From the NCBI RefSeq assembly GCF_000744225.1, contig NZ_JQLN01000005.1, positions 620,001-684,000 on the forward strand: a stretch of 64,000 nucleotides of DNA. Reading direction: 5' to 3'. This document shows positions 24,055 to 32,240 of this stretch, piece after piece. The first letter of the stretch is position 1. Each line of letters starts with the position of its first letter. The position numbers and the translations under genes were made by a program. This DNA comes from Kitasatospora mediocidica KCTC 9733 (GTDB lineage Bacteria > Actinomycetota > Actinomycetes > Streptomycetales > Streptomycetaceae). The notes under the pieces were generated by a model. It did no database searches, was not told the DNA's origin, and was given only the letters and a program-made list of their open reading frames with translations.

Positions 24055-25344
24055 ATGGCCAATTCCAGCTCCCCCGAAGCCCCGATCCCGGTCGGCAAGG
24101 TCTCCGCACTGATCGGCGGCTGGGTGGACCGGCTGGGCGCGGTCTGGGTGGAGGGCCAGATCACCCAGCTGAGCCGACGACCCGGCATGCAGTTCCTGAC
24201 GCTGCGTGACCCCGACAAGGACATCTCGCTCGGCGTCACCTGCTACCGCTCGGTCTTCGATCCGGTGGCCGACGTACTCCAGGAGGGCTCGCGGATCCTG
24301 GTACACGCCAAGCCCGAGTGGTACACCCCGCGCGGCACCCTCTCACTGCGCGCCACCGAGATCCGATTGGTCGGCCTCGGCGAACTGCTGGCCAGGCTGG
24401 AGCAGTTGAAGCACAAGCTGGCCGGCGAGGGGCTCTTCGCGATGGACCGCAAGAGGCCGCTGCCGTTCCTGCCGCAGTGCGTCGGCCTGGTCACCGGCCG
24501 GGCCTCGGCGGCCGAGCGCGACGTGCTGGAGAACGCCCGGCGGCGCTGGCCCGCCGTCCGCTTCGAGGTGCGCAACGTGCTGGTGCAGGGCGCCCAGGCG
24601 GCCTCCCAGGTGGCCGGCGCCGTCCGGGAGCTGGACGAGCACCCCGAGGTGGACGTGATCATCGTGGCGCGCGGCGGCGGCAGCGTGGAGGACCTGCTGC
24701 CGTTCTCGGACGAGCAGCTGCTGCGCGCGGTCGCCGCCGCCTCGACGCCGGTGGTGAGCGCGATCGGCCACGAGCCGGACCAGCCGCTGCTGGACTTCGT
24801 GGCCGACCTGCGGGCCTCCACGCCGACCGACGCGGCCAAGCGCGTCGTGCCCGACGTCGGCGAGGAGCAGACCCGGGTGCGCCACCTGCGCGACCGGGCC
24901 CGCCGGACGGTGCTGGGCCTGGTGGAGCGCGAGCAGCACGGGCTGGCGGGGGTGCGCAGCCGTCCGGTGCTGGCCGCGCCGCAGCGGCTGGTGGCGGAGC
25001 GGGAGCAGGAGCTGACCGCGCTGCTGGACCGCTCGCGGCGCTCGCTGGGGCACCGGCTGGACCGGGCCGAGTCGGACCTCGGGCACACCCTGGCTCGGGT
25101 GGTGGCGCTCTCGCCCGCCGCGACGCTGGAGCGCGGCTACGCGGTCCTGCAGCGCGCGGACGGCACGGTGCTGACCGATCCGGCGCAGGCGGCGACGGGC
25201 GACCGGCTGCACGCCCGGGTGGCGGGCGGCGGGCTCTCGGTGACGGTCGAGGCCGCGGACGAGCCCATGGACGAGCCCGCGGACGACGACGGCGGCGGCC
25301 CCGGCCCGGGCGCGGCCTCGGGGATTGTCGCTGCCGACGCCTAG
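24055..25344 (+). CDS. xseA: Exodeoxyribonuclease VII large subunit
   Basis: The 429-residue protein has the N-terminal OB-fold ([21 protein letters not shown], about residues 15-110) followed by the catalytic domain with [14 protein letters not shown] and [20 protein letters not shown]. Both are signatures of the large subunit, and [23 protein letters not shown] follows. The coiled-coil middle and a short acidic Asp/Pro-rich tail complete it. The small subunit gene starts 9 bases later. The ATG has no ribosome binding site and sits 7 bases after TAGCCT, so leaderless transcription is likely. The enzyme degrades single-stranded DNA. Confidence 0.95.
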   Translation: MANSSSPEAPIPVGKVSALIGGWVDRLGAVWVEGQITQLSRRPGMQFLTLRDPDKDISLGVTCYRSVFDPVADVLQEGSRILVHAKPEWYTPRGTLSLRATEIRLVGLGELLARLEQLKHKLAGEGLFAMDRKRPLPFLPQCVGLVTGRASAAERDVLENARRRWPAVRFEVRNVLVQGAQAASQVAGAVRELDEHPEVDVIIVARGGGSVEDLLPFSDEQLLRAVAAASTPVVSAIGHEPDQPLLDFVADLRASTPTDAAKRVVPDVGEEQTRVRHLRDRARRTVLGLVEREQHGLAGVRSRPVLAAPQRLVAEREQELTALLDRSRRSLGHRLDRAESDLGHTLARVVALSPAATLERGYAVLQRADGTVLTDPAQAATGDRLHARVAGGGLSVTVEAADEPMDEPADDDGGGPGPGAASGIVAADA

Positions 25345-25353
25345 GCTGACGCC

Positions 25354-25626
25354 ATGGCAGACACCGCAGACACGGCAGAGACCGCGGGCAGCGCCGGCAA
25401 CGACGCTGCGGGCGACAACGCGCTGGGATACGAGCAGGCCCGGGACGCCCTGATGGACGTGGTGCGCCGGCTGGAGACCGGCGGGACGTCGCTGGAGGAG
25501 TCGCTGGCCCTGTGGGAGCGCGGCGAGCAGCTGGCCAAGGTGTGCCAGCGCTGGCTGGACGGCGCCCGGGCCCGGCTGGACGCGGCGCTGGCGGCCGAGC
25601 AGGGCGCCGAGCCGACCGACGGCTAG
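25354..25626 (+). CDS. xseB: Exodeoxyribonuclease VII small subunit
   Basis: The 90-residue protein has the XseB helical core [37 protein letters not shown], readable in pieces from residue 24, after a Thr/Ala-rich N-terminal extension that is longer than in enterobacteria. It binds in several copies to the large subunit encoded 9 bases upstream. The remaining C-terminus is helical and acidic. It is the last gene of the xseA-xseB operon. Confidence 0.94.
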   Translation: MADTADTAETAGSAGNDAAGDNALGYEQARDALMDVVRRLETGGTSLEESLALWERGEQLAKVCQRWLDGARARLDAALAAEQGAEPTDG

Positions 25627-25668
25627 CGCCTGACCGGCCCCCAAGGGACCAGCCGTGAGCCCGCAGTC

Positions 25669-25727
25669 GTGATCCGGATCACATGCCACCCCGGAATGGT
25701 TGAAAATTCATCCACGTTGGGGAGGAT
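25669..25727 (+). promoter_or_regulatory. CRP-like palindrome and promoter of the nitroreductase gene
   Basis: The perfect 14-base palindrome GTGATCCGGATCAC (25669-25682) fits the CRP half-site pattern GTGA-N6-TCAC. A -35 TTGAAA (25700-25705) and a -10 GAGGAT (25722-25727) with a 16-base spacer follow. The palindrome is 17 bases upstream of the -35 box, a position that would allow activation. The promoter is inferred by eye. Confidence 0.45.
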
Positions 25728-25775
25728 GAGCGGCACCAAGCCGCCCTACCGATCCCAGCATGAGGTGCAGCCAGC

Positions 25776-26384
25776 ATGACCACCGCCAACGACGCCCTCG
25801 TCCTCGACGCCGCCGCTCAGGACCTGCTCTTCCGCGAGGCCCGCACGGCCAACACCTTCACCGACGAGCCGGTCAGCGACGAGCAGATCCAGGCCGTCTA
25901 CGAGCTGGTCAAGTTCGCCCCGACCGCGTTCAACCAGCAGCCGCTGCGCGTCGTCCTGGTCCGCAGCCCCGAGGCCCGCGAGCGCCTGGTCAGCCACCTG
26001 GCCGACGGCAACAAGGCGAAGACCTCGACCGCTCCGCTGGTCGCCATTCTGGCCGCCGACAACGAGTTCCACGAGGAGCTGCCGACCCAGTTCCCGCACT
26101 TCCCGGCCGCCAAGGACGTCTTCTTCTCCGAGCGCCCGGTCCGCGAGGGCTCGGCCCGCATGAACGGCACGCTGCAGGTCGCCTACTTCATCCTCGGCCT
26201 GCGCGCGGCCGGCCTGGCCGCCGGCCCGATGACCGGCTTCGACGCCGAGGGCATCGACAAGGAGTTCTTCGCCGACGGTGACCACTCGGTGCTGGCCGTG
26301 GTGAACATCGGCAAGCCGGGTGCCGACGCCTGGTTCCCGCGCTCCCCGCGTCTGGCCTACGACGAGGTCGTCACCACCGTCTGA
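25776..26384 (+). CDS. FMN-dependent nitroreductase, RutE/malonic-semialdehyde-reductase type
   Basis: The 202-residue protein belongs to the nitroreductase fold that binds FMN as a homodimer. LFREARTANTFTDEPVSDEQI and FAPTAFNQQPLRVVLV form the FMN-binding start, NGTLQVAYFILGLRAAGL the dimer helix, and GPMTGFDAEGIDKEFF and LAVVNIGKPG the C-terminal part. This is the RutE/HadB branch, which in E. coli reduces malonic semialdehyde to 3-hydroxypropionate during pyrimidine breakdown. No other rut genes are near, so the real substrate here may differ. Its stop is followed by a strong hairpin. Confidence 0.85.
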   Translation: MTTANDALVLDAAAQDLLFREARTANTFTDEPVSDEQIQAVYELVKFAPTAFNQQPLRVVLVRSPEARERLVSHLADGNKAKTSTAPLVAILAADNEFHEELPTQFPHFPAAKDVFFSERPVREGSARMNGTLQVAYFILGLRAAGLAAGPMTGFDAEGIDKEFFADGDHSVLAVVNIGKPGADAWFPRSPRLAYDEVVTTV

Positions 26385-26400
26385 CGCACCCCGAACGCCA

Positions 26401-26435
26401 GTGGGCCCCGGTTCCGCGAAGGAACCGGGGCCCAC
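26401..26435. terminator. Perfect 15-bp hairpin between convergent genes
   Basis: GTGGGCCCCGGTTCC (26401-26415) and its exact complement (26421-26435) enclose the loop GCGAA. It serves the nitroreductase gene and the convergent DUF4245 gene. Confidence 0.85.
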
Positions 26436-26458
26436 GTGCGTGCCGTCGCGGGTGGGCG

Positions 26459-26998
26459 CTACTTCAGCGCCTGCGCCAGCTGGCCGAGCTCGTCGTAGGA
26501 GGCGGTGCCGACGACCACGGTGGTGGCCGAGCCGGTCGCCTCGGTCAGGCCGCGATAGGGCTCGCCCTGGACGCGGTCCCAGGCGTGGCCGTCGATGGTC
26601 GAGCTGCCGTCGGCCTGGTAGCCGGCCACCACGGTCGTCAGCTGGGTGGCCTTGGGGGCGTCGCTCTGCTCGACCGCGGCGTACTTGCCGGAGGGCGTGA
26701 CGAAGCCCAGGTGCCAGACGGCGTGGCCCTCGCCGTCCTTCTTGTACTCCACCGAGGTGGCGCGCCACTGCGCCGACAGCCCCACCGGCGCCAGCAGCGG
26801 GTACGGCGCCGCACGCTTCGCCGACGCCGCGGCGGAACCGTAGTCCACCACGTGAACTCCGTCACCTCCGGAATGCGGGGTGAAGAGATAGGCCAGCAGG
26901 CCCACGCCGATCACGGCGGCCATCGACAGGACCATGTCCCGTACGTTCTGCCGCCCGCTCCTACCACTCTTGGCTGCCACCGTCCCATGGTGACCCAT
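26459..26998 (-). CDS. DUF4245 membrane-anchored protein
   Basis: The 179-residue protein has a short cytoplasmic N-terminus with a basic stretch, one transmembrane helix (about residues 22-40, [19 protein letters not shown]) and an extracytoplasmic domain with [19 protein letters not shown] and [18 protein letters not shown]. This matches DUF4245, a family found across actinobacteria, often next to glpX as here. No catalytic motif is evident. It is divergent from glpX, with about 200 bases between starts. Function unknown. Confidence 0.85.
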   Translation of the reverse strand: MGHHGTVAAKSGRSGRQNVRDMVLSMAAVIGVGLLAYLFTPHSGGDGVHVVDYGSAAASAKRAAPYPLLAPVGLSAQWRATSVEYKKDGEGHAVWHLGFVTPSGKYAAVEQSDAPKATQLTTVVAGYQADGSSTIDGHAWDRVQGEPYRGLTEATGSATTVVVGTASYDELGQLAQALK

Positions 26999-27195
26999 CG
27001 TGTCCTGCGGCCCGTCACCCGGGGTGCCCCCAAGCGGCCCAACCGGTGCAAATCGGCCAGGAGCCGCAGGTGGCGGGGACCCGCGCCACAGACAGTCATC
27101 CCGTACACAGATACGATCGGGGAACCCTCACCGCAGCGTTCGACCAGGCAGTAGTCGACCGCTCACTGGCCGTCGCGTACAGAGAGGTATCGACG

Positions 27196-28251
27196 ATGAC
27201 CGCGCACGCAGTCAAGAAAACCAGCTCCTCCCAACTTCCGCAGGCCCTGGAGGTCGCCCCCGAGGCGCCCGACCGGAACCTCGCGCTCGAACTCGTCCGG
27301 GTCACCGAGGCAGCGGCCATGGCGGCCGGTCGCTGGGTCGGCAAGGGCGACAAGAACGGCGCCGACGGCGCGGCCGTCAAGGCCATGCGCACCCTCGTCT
27401 CGACCGTCTCGATGAACGGCATCGTCGTCATCGGGGAGGGCGAGAAGGACGAGGCCCCGATGCTCTACAACGGCGAGCGGGTCGGTGACGGCACCGGTGC
27501 CGAGTGCGACGTCGCCGTCGACCCGGTGGACGGCACCACGCTGACCGCCAAGGGGATGGCCAACGCCGTCGCCGTCCTCGCGGTCGCCGACCGCGGCACC
27601 ATGTTCGACCCGAGCGCCGTGTTCTACATGGACAAGCTCGTCTGCGGCCCCGAGGCCGCCGACTACGTGGACATCACCGCCCCCGCCGCGGTCAACATCC
27701 GCCGGGTCGCCAAGGCCAAGGGCAGCTCCGTCGAGGACGTCACCGTGATGATCCTCGACCGCCCCCGGCACGCGAAGCTGGTCCAGGAGGTCCGCGAGGC
27801 CGGCGCCCGGATCAAGTTCATCACCGACGGCGACGTCGCCGGCGCCATCATGACCGCCCGCGAGGGCACCGGCGTCGACCTGCTGCTCGGCATCGGCGGC
27901 ACCCCCGAGGGCATCATCGCCGCCTGCGCGATGAAGTGCATGGGCGGCGTCATCCAGGGCCGCCTGTGGCCCAAGGACGAGGCCGAGAAGCAGAAGGCGC
28001 TGGACGCCGGCCACGACCTGGACCGGGTGCTCAGCACCAACGACCTGGTCAGCGGCGAGAACGTCTTCTTCGTCGCCACCGGCATCACCGACGGCGAGCT
28101 GCTGCGCGGCGTCCACTACCGCAAGGAGACCGCCACCACCAGCTCGCTGGTGATGCGGTCCAAGAGCGGCACGATCCGCGAGATCCACTCGTCCCACAAG
28201 CTCTCCAAGCTGCGGGCCTACAGCGCGATCGACTTCGACCGCGCGAACTGA
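27196..28251 (+). CDS. glpX: Fructose-1,6-bisphosphatase, class II
   Basis: The 351-residue enzyme dephosphorylates fructose 1,6-bisphosphate in gluconeogenesis. GlpX-family motifs are clear: [38 protein letters not shown] with the metal-binding DPVDGTT, and [25 protein letters not shown] text near the C-terminal half. The ATG at 27196 follows AGAGAGGTATCG; the frame is open 50 codons upstream without family features. The gene sits between DUF4245 and a wbl gene, the usual actinobacterial order. Together with PEP carboxykinase at 59 kb it supports growth on non-sugar carbon. Confidence 0.95.
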   Translation: MTAHAVKKTSSSQLPQALEVAPEAPDRNLALELVRVTEAAAMAAGRWVGKGDKNGADGAAVKAMRTLVSTVSMNGIVVIGEGEKDEAPMLYNGERVGDGTGAECDVAVDPVDGTTLTAKGMANAVAVLAVADRGTMFDPSAVFYMDKLVCGPEAADYVDITAPAAVNIRRVAKAKGSSVEDVTVMILDRPRHAKLVQEVREAGARIKFITDGDVAGAIMTAREGTGVDLLLGIGGTPEGIIAACAMKCMGGVIQGRLWPKDEAEKQKALDAGHDLDRVLSTNDLVSGENVFFVATGITDGELLRGVHYRKETATTSSLVMRSKSGTIREIHSSHKLSKLRAYSAIDFDRAN

Positions 28252-28281
28252 GCACCGAGTGAGCGCCGAGTCGAGCTGACG

Positions 28282-28322
28282 GCTGAGGGCGGCGGGTGGT
28301 ACGACCACCCGCCGCCCTCAGC
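28282..28322. terminator. Perfect 19-bp hairpin between glpX and wbl
   Basis: A 19-base perfect stem (28282-28300 and 28304-28322) with a 3-base loop ACG overlaps the stop codon of the wbl gene. It can stop transcription from both sides. Confidence 0.85.
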
Positions 28323-28746
28323 CCGCTATCCGCCCGCGCTCGGCGGTGCGCTGACCCGCCACCAGCTGGGCCTCGGCGCGCAGTTCGACCTCACGGCGAC
28401 GGCGCCTGGCCAGCACCACCCGGCGCTCGGCCGCCGTCAGCCCGCCCCAGACCCCGTACGGCTCGGGCTGGACCAGCGCGTGCTCCCGGCACTCCAGCAG
28501 CACCGGACAGCGCGCACAGACCTGCTTGGCCTGCGCCTCCCGGGCCAGCCGGGCCGCCGTCGGCTCCTTGGACGGGGCGAAGAACAGCCCGGCCTCGTCC
28601 CGGCGGCAGGCCGCACAGGTGTGCCACGGGTTGTCCTCCAGGTGGTCGAGCCGCACCACCGCGGGAGCGCCCCCGGCCGCGCGCCGTTCTGCGGCCGCCG
28701 CCGCGCGGACGACACCGGTAACGCTGGGCTCGATCGGGTGCAGCAC
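28318..28746 (-). CDS. WhiB-family transcriptional regulator (Wbl)
   Basis: The 142-residue protein has the four Wbl cysteines that bind a [4Fe-4S] cluster: C47, C77, C80 and C86 (C-x29-C-x2-C-x5-C), with an extra C44, and the turn motif GVWGG at 98-102. A basic tail (ARRRRREVELR) should contact DNA. Wbl proteins act with the housekeeping sigma factor and sense redox state or nitric oxide. The GTG at 28746 was chosen because AGGAG lies 5 bases upstream; a GTG at 28788 is an alternative that adds 14 residues. Its position between glpX and the LiaF-like gene is typical of streptomycetes. Its regulon is not known from sequence. Confidence 0.92.
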   Translation of the reverse strand: MLHPIEPSVTGVVRAAAAAERRAAGGAPAVVRLDHLEDNPWHTCAACRRDEAGLFFAPSKEPTAARLAREAQAKQVCARCPVLLECREHALVQPEPYGVWGGLTAAERRVVLARRRRREVELRAEAQLVAGQRTAERGRIAG

Positions 28747-28964
28747 GGCGACTCCTGACACAGCTCGGGGAAGGCTCGCGTCGCTCACCGGCTGCCATCT
28801 GACCGCAGCCGTTCAAGAAACGATGTGCGAGAGGAATTACCCCGCGCACTCCCGGTTCATGCACACCGTGCCCGCCCGACCACAGCGTGCACTCAAGCCA
28901 ACCACGAGTGCAGGTGACAGAGTTGACGGAATGTCGGATTCCGCCGCCACCGCCGCCGGGAGCC

Positions 28965-29681
28965 TCAGCGATCCAACTGCCTGCGGACCCACTCCTTGAG
29001 CTTCTTGCCCCTGCTCGGCTTGGCGTCACAGCCGCCGAAGACCGCCGTGCCCTTGATCCGCACCACCGGCGCGTACGGGTCGGCGGCGGTCTGCTCGCGG
29101 ACGTCGAAGGCCCCGAAGATGCCGACCCCGCCGCCGTGCAGGCTGACGTTCTCGGGCACCCGGATCTCCACCCCGCCGAAGACCGCGGTCACCTCGATGA
29201 CCACCTCCGGCGACTCGAAGACCGCGTCCGTCAGGTCGATCTCCACACCGCCGAAGATCGCCACCGCCTTGAGGTGCGAGCCCACCCGCCAGCGGCCCTT
29301 GCGGGTCGAACCGCCGAAGACCGCGACCATGCTCGACGACTCCTGGCGAGCCGGCGGCAGCGCGGGGCCGGCCTGCGCGGCGGGCTTGTCCATGGAGATC
29401 GCGCGGTGCGCCGGCAGGTCCCGGGTCAGCGGGGCCAACTCGCCGAGCGTCCTGGCGCCGTACGCCGCCTCGATCCGCTCGGAGTGCTCGTCGACGGTCA
29501 GCCGGCCGTCGGCGTAGGCGTCCCGCAGCAGCTCCGCGACGCGCTCGCGGTCGGCGTCCGAGGCACGCAGCTCGGCCTCGGCAACCGGGGCGGCCGACAG
29601 CCTGCTCGCCGGGTCGGTGGCGGACTTGGTCATGGGTACGGGCGCCTGGCCCTCGGGGTTCTGTGCCGCGGTGTTGTCCAC
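28965..29681 (-). CDS. DUF1707 / cell-wall-active antibiotics response (LiaF-like) protein
   Basis: The 238-residue protein begins with a DUF1707 (SHOCT-like) unit, LRASDADRERVAELLRDAYADGRLTVDEHSERIEAAY at about residues 39-75. It ends with a beta-solenoid-like LiaF domain made of repeated VAVFGG, VAIFGGVEIDL and TAVFGGVEIRVPE strands. No transmembrane helix is seen. LiaF-type domains act in envelope-stress signalling in Firmicutes; in actinobacteria the role is unknown. The GTG at 29681 directly follows GGGGAG, which is very close; an ATG at 29633 is an alternative. Confidence 0.85.
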   Translation of the reverse strand: MDNTAAQNPEGQAPVPMTKSATDPASRLSAAPVAEAELRASDADRERVAELLRDAYADGRLTVDEHSERIEAAYGARTLGELAPLTRDLPAHRAISMDKPAAQAGPALPPARQESSSMVAVFGGSTRKGRWRVGSHLKAVAIFGGVEIDLTDAVFESPEVVIEVTAVFGGVEIRVPENVSLHGGGVGIFGAFDVREQTAADPYAPVVRIKGTAVFGGCDAKPSRGKKLKEWVRRQLDR

Positions 29682-29865
29682 CTCCCCAGCCTAGCCAGTG
29701 GGGCACCGTGCGAACGAGCGTTCCACCGACCGAAAGTGACCCCTGTCACGCAGGCTCACCTGCGCACGCCCGACGGCCTCGCGGGTCCTACGCTGGAGGG
29801 CGCTTCAACGACGCAGCCGGAGACGACCCAGCCGGATCCGGATCGACCCCACGAAGGACCGCCCC

Positions 29866-31536
29866 ATGGCAGCCACGCCAGACTTCGCCTACTCCGACCT
29901 CCTCCCGCTCGGGGCCGACCCCACCCCGTACCGGAAGCTGACCTCCGAGGGCGTGAGCACCTTCGAGGCCGACGGCCGGCGCTTCCTGAAGGTCGAGCCG
30001 GAGGCCCTGCGGCTGCTCACCGCCGAGGCGATGCACGACATCTCGCACTACCTGCGGCCCGCGCACCTGGCGCAGCTGCGGCGGATCCTGGACGACCCCG
30101 AGGCGAGCCCGAACGACCGCTTCGTGGCGCTCGACCTGCTGAAGAACGTCAACATCTCGGCCGGCGGCATCCTGCCGATGTGCCAGGACACCGGCACCGC
30201 GATCGTGATGGGCAAGCGCGGCCAGAACGTGCTGACGTCCGGCGGCGACGAGGCCGCCATCGCCGGCGGCGTCTTCGACGCGTACACCAAGCTCAACCTG
30301 CGCTACTCGCAGATGGCCCCGCTGACCATGTGGGACGAGAAGAACACCGGCAACAACCTGCCCGCCCAGATCGAGCTCTACGCGACCGACGGCGACGCGT
30401 ACAAGTTCCTCTTCATGGCGAAGGGCGGCGGCAGCGCCAACAAGTCGTACCTGTACCAGGAGACCAAGGCGATTCTCAACGAGAAGAGCATGCTGGCCTT
30501 CCTGGAGCAGAAGATCCGCTCGCTGGGCACCGCCGCCTGCCCGCCGTACCACCTGGCCATCGTGGTCGGCGGCACCAGCGCCGAGTTCGCGCTCAAGACC
30601 GCCAAGTACGCCTCGGCGCACTACCTGGACCAGCTGCCGACCTCCGGCGACGCGAAGACCGGCCACGGCTTCCGCGACCTGGAGCTGGAGGCCAAGGTCA
30701 CCGAGCTGACCCAGAAGATCGGCATCGGCGCCCAGTTCGGCGGCAAGTACTTCTGCCACGACGTCCGGGTGATCCGCCTGCCGCGGCACGGCGCCTCGCT
30801 GCCGGTCGCGATGGCCGTCTCCTGCTCGGCCGACCGCCAGGCGCTCGGCAAGATCACCGCCGAGGGCGTCTTCCTGGAGCAGCTGGAGACCGACCCGGCC
30901 AAGTACCTGCCGGAGACCACCGACGAGCACCTCGACGACGAGGTCGTCCGGATCGACCTCAACCAGCCGATGGCGCAGATCCGCTCCGAGCTCTCCAAGC
31001 ACGCGGTGAAGACCCGCCTCTCACTCACCGGCACCCTGGTCGTGGCGCGCGACATCGCGCACGCCAAGATCAAGGAGCGCCTGGACGCGGGCGAGGGCAT
31101 GCCGCAGTACCTCAAGGACCACCCGGTCTACTACGCCGGCCCCGCCAAGACCCCCGAGGGCTACGCCTCCGGCTCCTTCGGCCCCACCACGGCCGGGCGG
31201 ATGGACTCCTACGTCGACCAGTTCCAGGCGGCCGGCGGCTCGATGGTGATGCTCGCCAAGGGCAACCGCTCCCAGCAGGTCACCGACGCCTGCGCCGCGC
31301 ACGGCGGCTTCTACCTCGGCTCGATCGGCGGCCCGGCGGCCCGACTCGCCCAGGACTGCATCAAGAAGGTCGAGGTGCTGGAGTACGCCGAGCTGGGCAT
31401 GGAGGCGGTCTGGCGGATCGAGGTCGAGGACTTCCCCGCCTTCGTCGTCGTGGACGACAAGGGCAACGACTTCTTCGCCCCCGAGCAGCCGTCCACCACC
31501 TTCGTGGCCAGCATCCCGGTCCGCTCGGCGCAGTAG
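29866..31536 (+). CDS. fumA: Fumarate hydratase class I (iron-sulfur dependent)
   Basis: The 556-residue enzyme interconverts fumarate and malate in the TCA cycle. It is a single-chain class I type, with the alpha part first and the beta part last. Cluster-ligand and active-site blocks include [29 protein letters not shown] and [13 protein letters not shown]. The beta half carries [26 protein letters not shown], which should hold substrate residues. AAGGA precedes the ATG. It lies near glpX and opposite the LiaF-like gene. Together with the Sdh complex at the left of the window it gives two consecutive TCA steps. Confidence 0.95.
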   Translation: MAATPDFAYSDLLPLGADPTPYRKLTSEGVSTFEADGRRFLKVEPEALRLLTAEAMHDISHYLRPAHLAQLRRILDDPEASPNDRFVALDLLKNVNISAGGILPMCQDTGTAIVMGKRGQNVLTSGGDEAAIAGGVFDAYTKLNLRYSQMAPLTMWDEKNTGNNLPAQIELYATDGDAYKFLFMAKGGGSANKSYLYQETKAILNEKSMLAFLEQKIRSLGTAACPPYHLAIVVGGTSAEFALKTAKYASAHYLDQLPTSGDAKTGHGFRDLELEAKVTELTQKIGIGAQFGGKYFCHDVRVIRLPRHGASLPVAMAVSCSADRQALGKITAEGVFLEQLETDPAKYLPETTDEHLDDEVVRIDLNQPMAQIRSELSKHAVKTRLSLTGTLVVARDIAHAKIKERLDAGEGMPQYLKDHPVYYAGPAKTPEGYASGSFGPTTAGRMDSYVDQFQAAGGSMVMLAKGNRSQQVTDACAAHGGFYLGSIGGPAARLAQDCIKKVEVLEYAELGMEAVWRIEVEDFPAFVVVDDKGNDFFAPEQPSTTFVASIPVRSAQ

Positions 31537-31552
31537 CCGACAGCCGGCACCC

Positions 31553-31583
31553 GTGCCCCGCGTGCGACCGGCACGCGGGGCAC
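31553..31583. terminator. 13-bp hairpin after fumA
   Basis: GTGCCCCGCGTGC (31553-31565) and its exact complement (31571-31583) enclose a GACCG loop, 17 bases past the fumA stop codon. Confidence 0.75.
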
Positions 31584-31591
31584 TGTGCTGC

Positions 31592-31690
31592 CTACTGCCA
31601 GGCCGTCAGCAGTTCCTCGGGTCCGACAACGGTCAGGCCCTGCAACGCGCTGCCGCTGCGTGGATGTGTCGCGGACCACAGGAAATCCGG
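31592..31690 (-). pseudogene. Possible C-terminal gene remnant (32 codons)
   Basis: One minus-strand frame ending at a TAG at 31592 reads FLWSATHPRSGSALQGL followed by TVVGPEELLTAW. This looks like a real protein end, with alternating hydrophobic residues and a helix-forming tail, and it loosely recalls the end of PIN-domain toxins. The frame has no start codon or ribosome binding site nearby. It may be the decayed end of a lost gene. This is tentative. Confidence 0.25.
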
Positions 31691-31766
31691 GCGGACATCA
31701 TTGCTCCATGCTTTCCGGAGCCCCGGAAATTGACATACCAGGCCAATCCCGGCGGACCACGGAAAA

Positions 31767-31797
31767 CGCCCCGCACCGGTACATCTGGTGCGGGGCG
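31767..31797 (-). terminator. Intrinsic terminator of the small peptide gene
   Basis: An 11-base perfect stem (CGCCCCGCACC with GGTGCGGGGCG) and a 9-base loop are followed on the minus strand by TTTTCC. It lies 23 bases beyond the stop of the 68-residue peptide gene. It is one of only two hairpins in the window with a T run, so this gene has its own dedicated end. Confidence 0.8.
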
Positions 31798-31820
31798 GAG
31801 CTGCGGGACGGTCGCTCGGA

Positions 31821-32027
31821 TTAGTGCGTGGGGGTAATCAGGCCGAGAGGCTTGACTCCACCGTCCTTGACGGAATCCGCCGCCGCGGACGCCTGCGGGT
31901 CCGTCTCGAGGGCAGGGGCCTCGGCCTGTGCCGGCACCTGCCAGTCGCCGTCCCCCGGGACGGGCAGGGCGGTCGCGGCCACGGCGGGCTCCTGGGGGGT
32001 CGCGATCAAGCTCTCGTTCTCGGCCAT
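31821..32027 (-). CDS. Small Ala/Pro-rich peptide (68 aa) divergent from the SARP gene
   Basis: The 68-residue product is acidic, rich in Ala, Pro, Glu and Asp, and has no signal peptide or transmembrane helix. It ends with a more hydrophobic segment, KDGGVKPLGLITPTH. GAAAGG lies 8 bases before the ATG, and a T-tailed terminator follows its stop, so it looks like a real expressed gene. It is transcribed away from a SARP-NB-ARC-TPR regulator whose start is about 210 bases away. I do not recognise the family. It could be a precursor of a peptide signal or modified peptide, or a small regulator acting with the SARP protein; both are inference. Confidence 0.6.
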   Translation of the reverse strand: MAENESLIATPQEPAVAATALPVPGDGDWQVPAQAEAPALETDPQASAAADSVKDGGVKPLGLITPTH

Positions 32028-32095
32028 GGCAAGGCCTTTCTGGTCGTTAGTTTCACTTCCACCCCGATCGGGACCAGCCGAGGCGTAGGGACAGT

Positions 32096-32124
32096 ATTGT
32101 AGGAATCGTTAAATGTCTTATAAA
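32096..32124. promoter_or_regulatory. AT-rich divergent promoter pair
   Basis: In this AT-rich island, TTGTAG (32097-32102) and TATAAA (32119-32124), 16 bases apart, form a plus-strand promoter for the SARP gene. On the minus strand TTTATA (32124-32119) and TACAAT (32101-32096), 17 bases apart, form one for the peptide gene. The two promoters share the same hexamers, so only one polymerase could bind at a time. The call is by eye. Confidence 0.45.
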
Positions 32125-32240
32125 CAGCCCTCCACTCGCTCAACTCGCGGCCCGCACCGACCCTCACGTGGTGCGATGCACGACTGAACGGGGAGGGCAG
32201 TGCTTTGTAGGTGTACTGCCACCGGCCTTCGGGGGATCTC

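Noticed and set aside
28870..28964. A small gene between wbl and the LiaF-like gene
   Set aside because: No frame has a ribosome binding site or a sensible composition.
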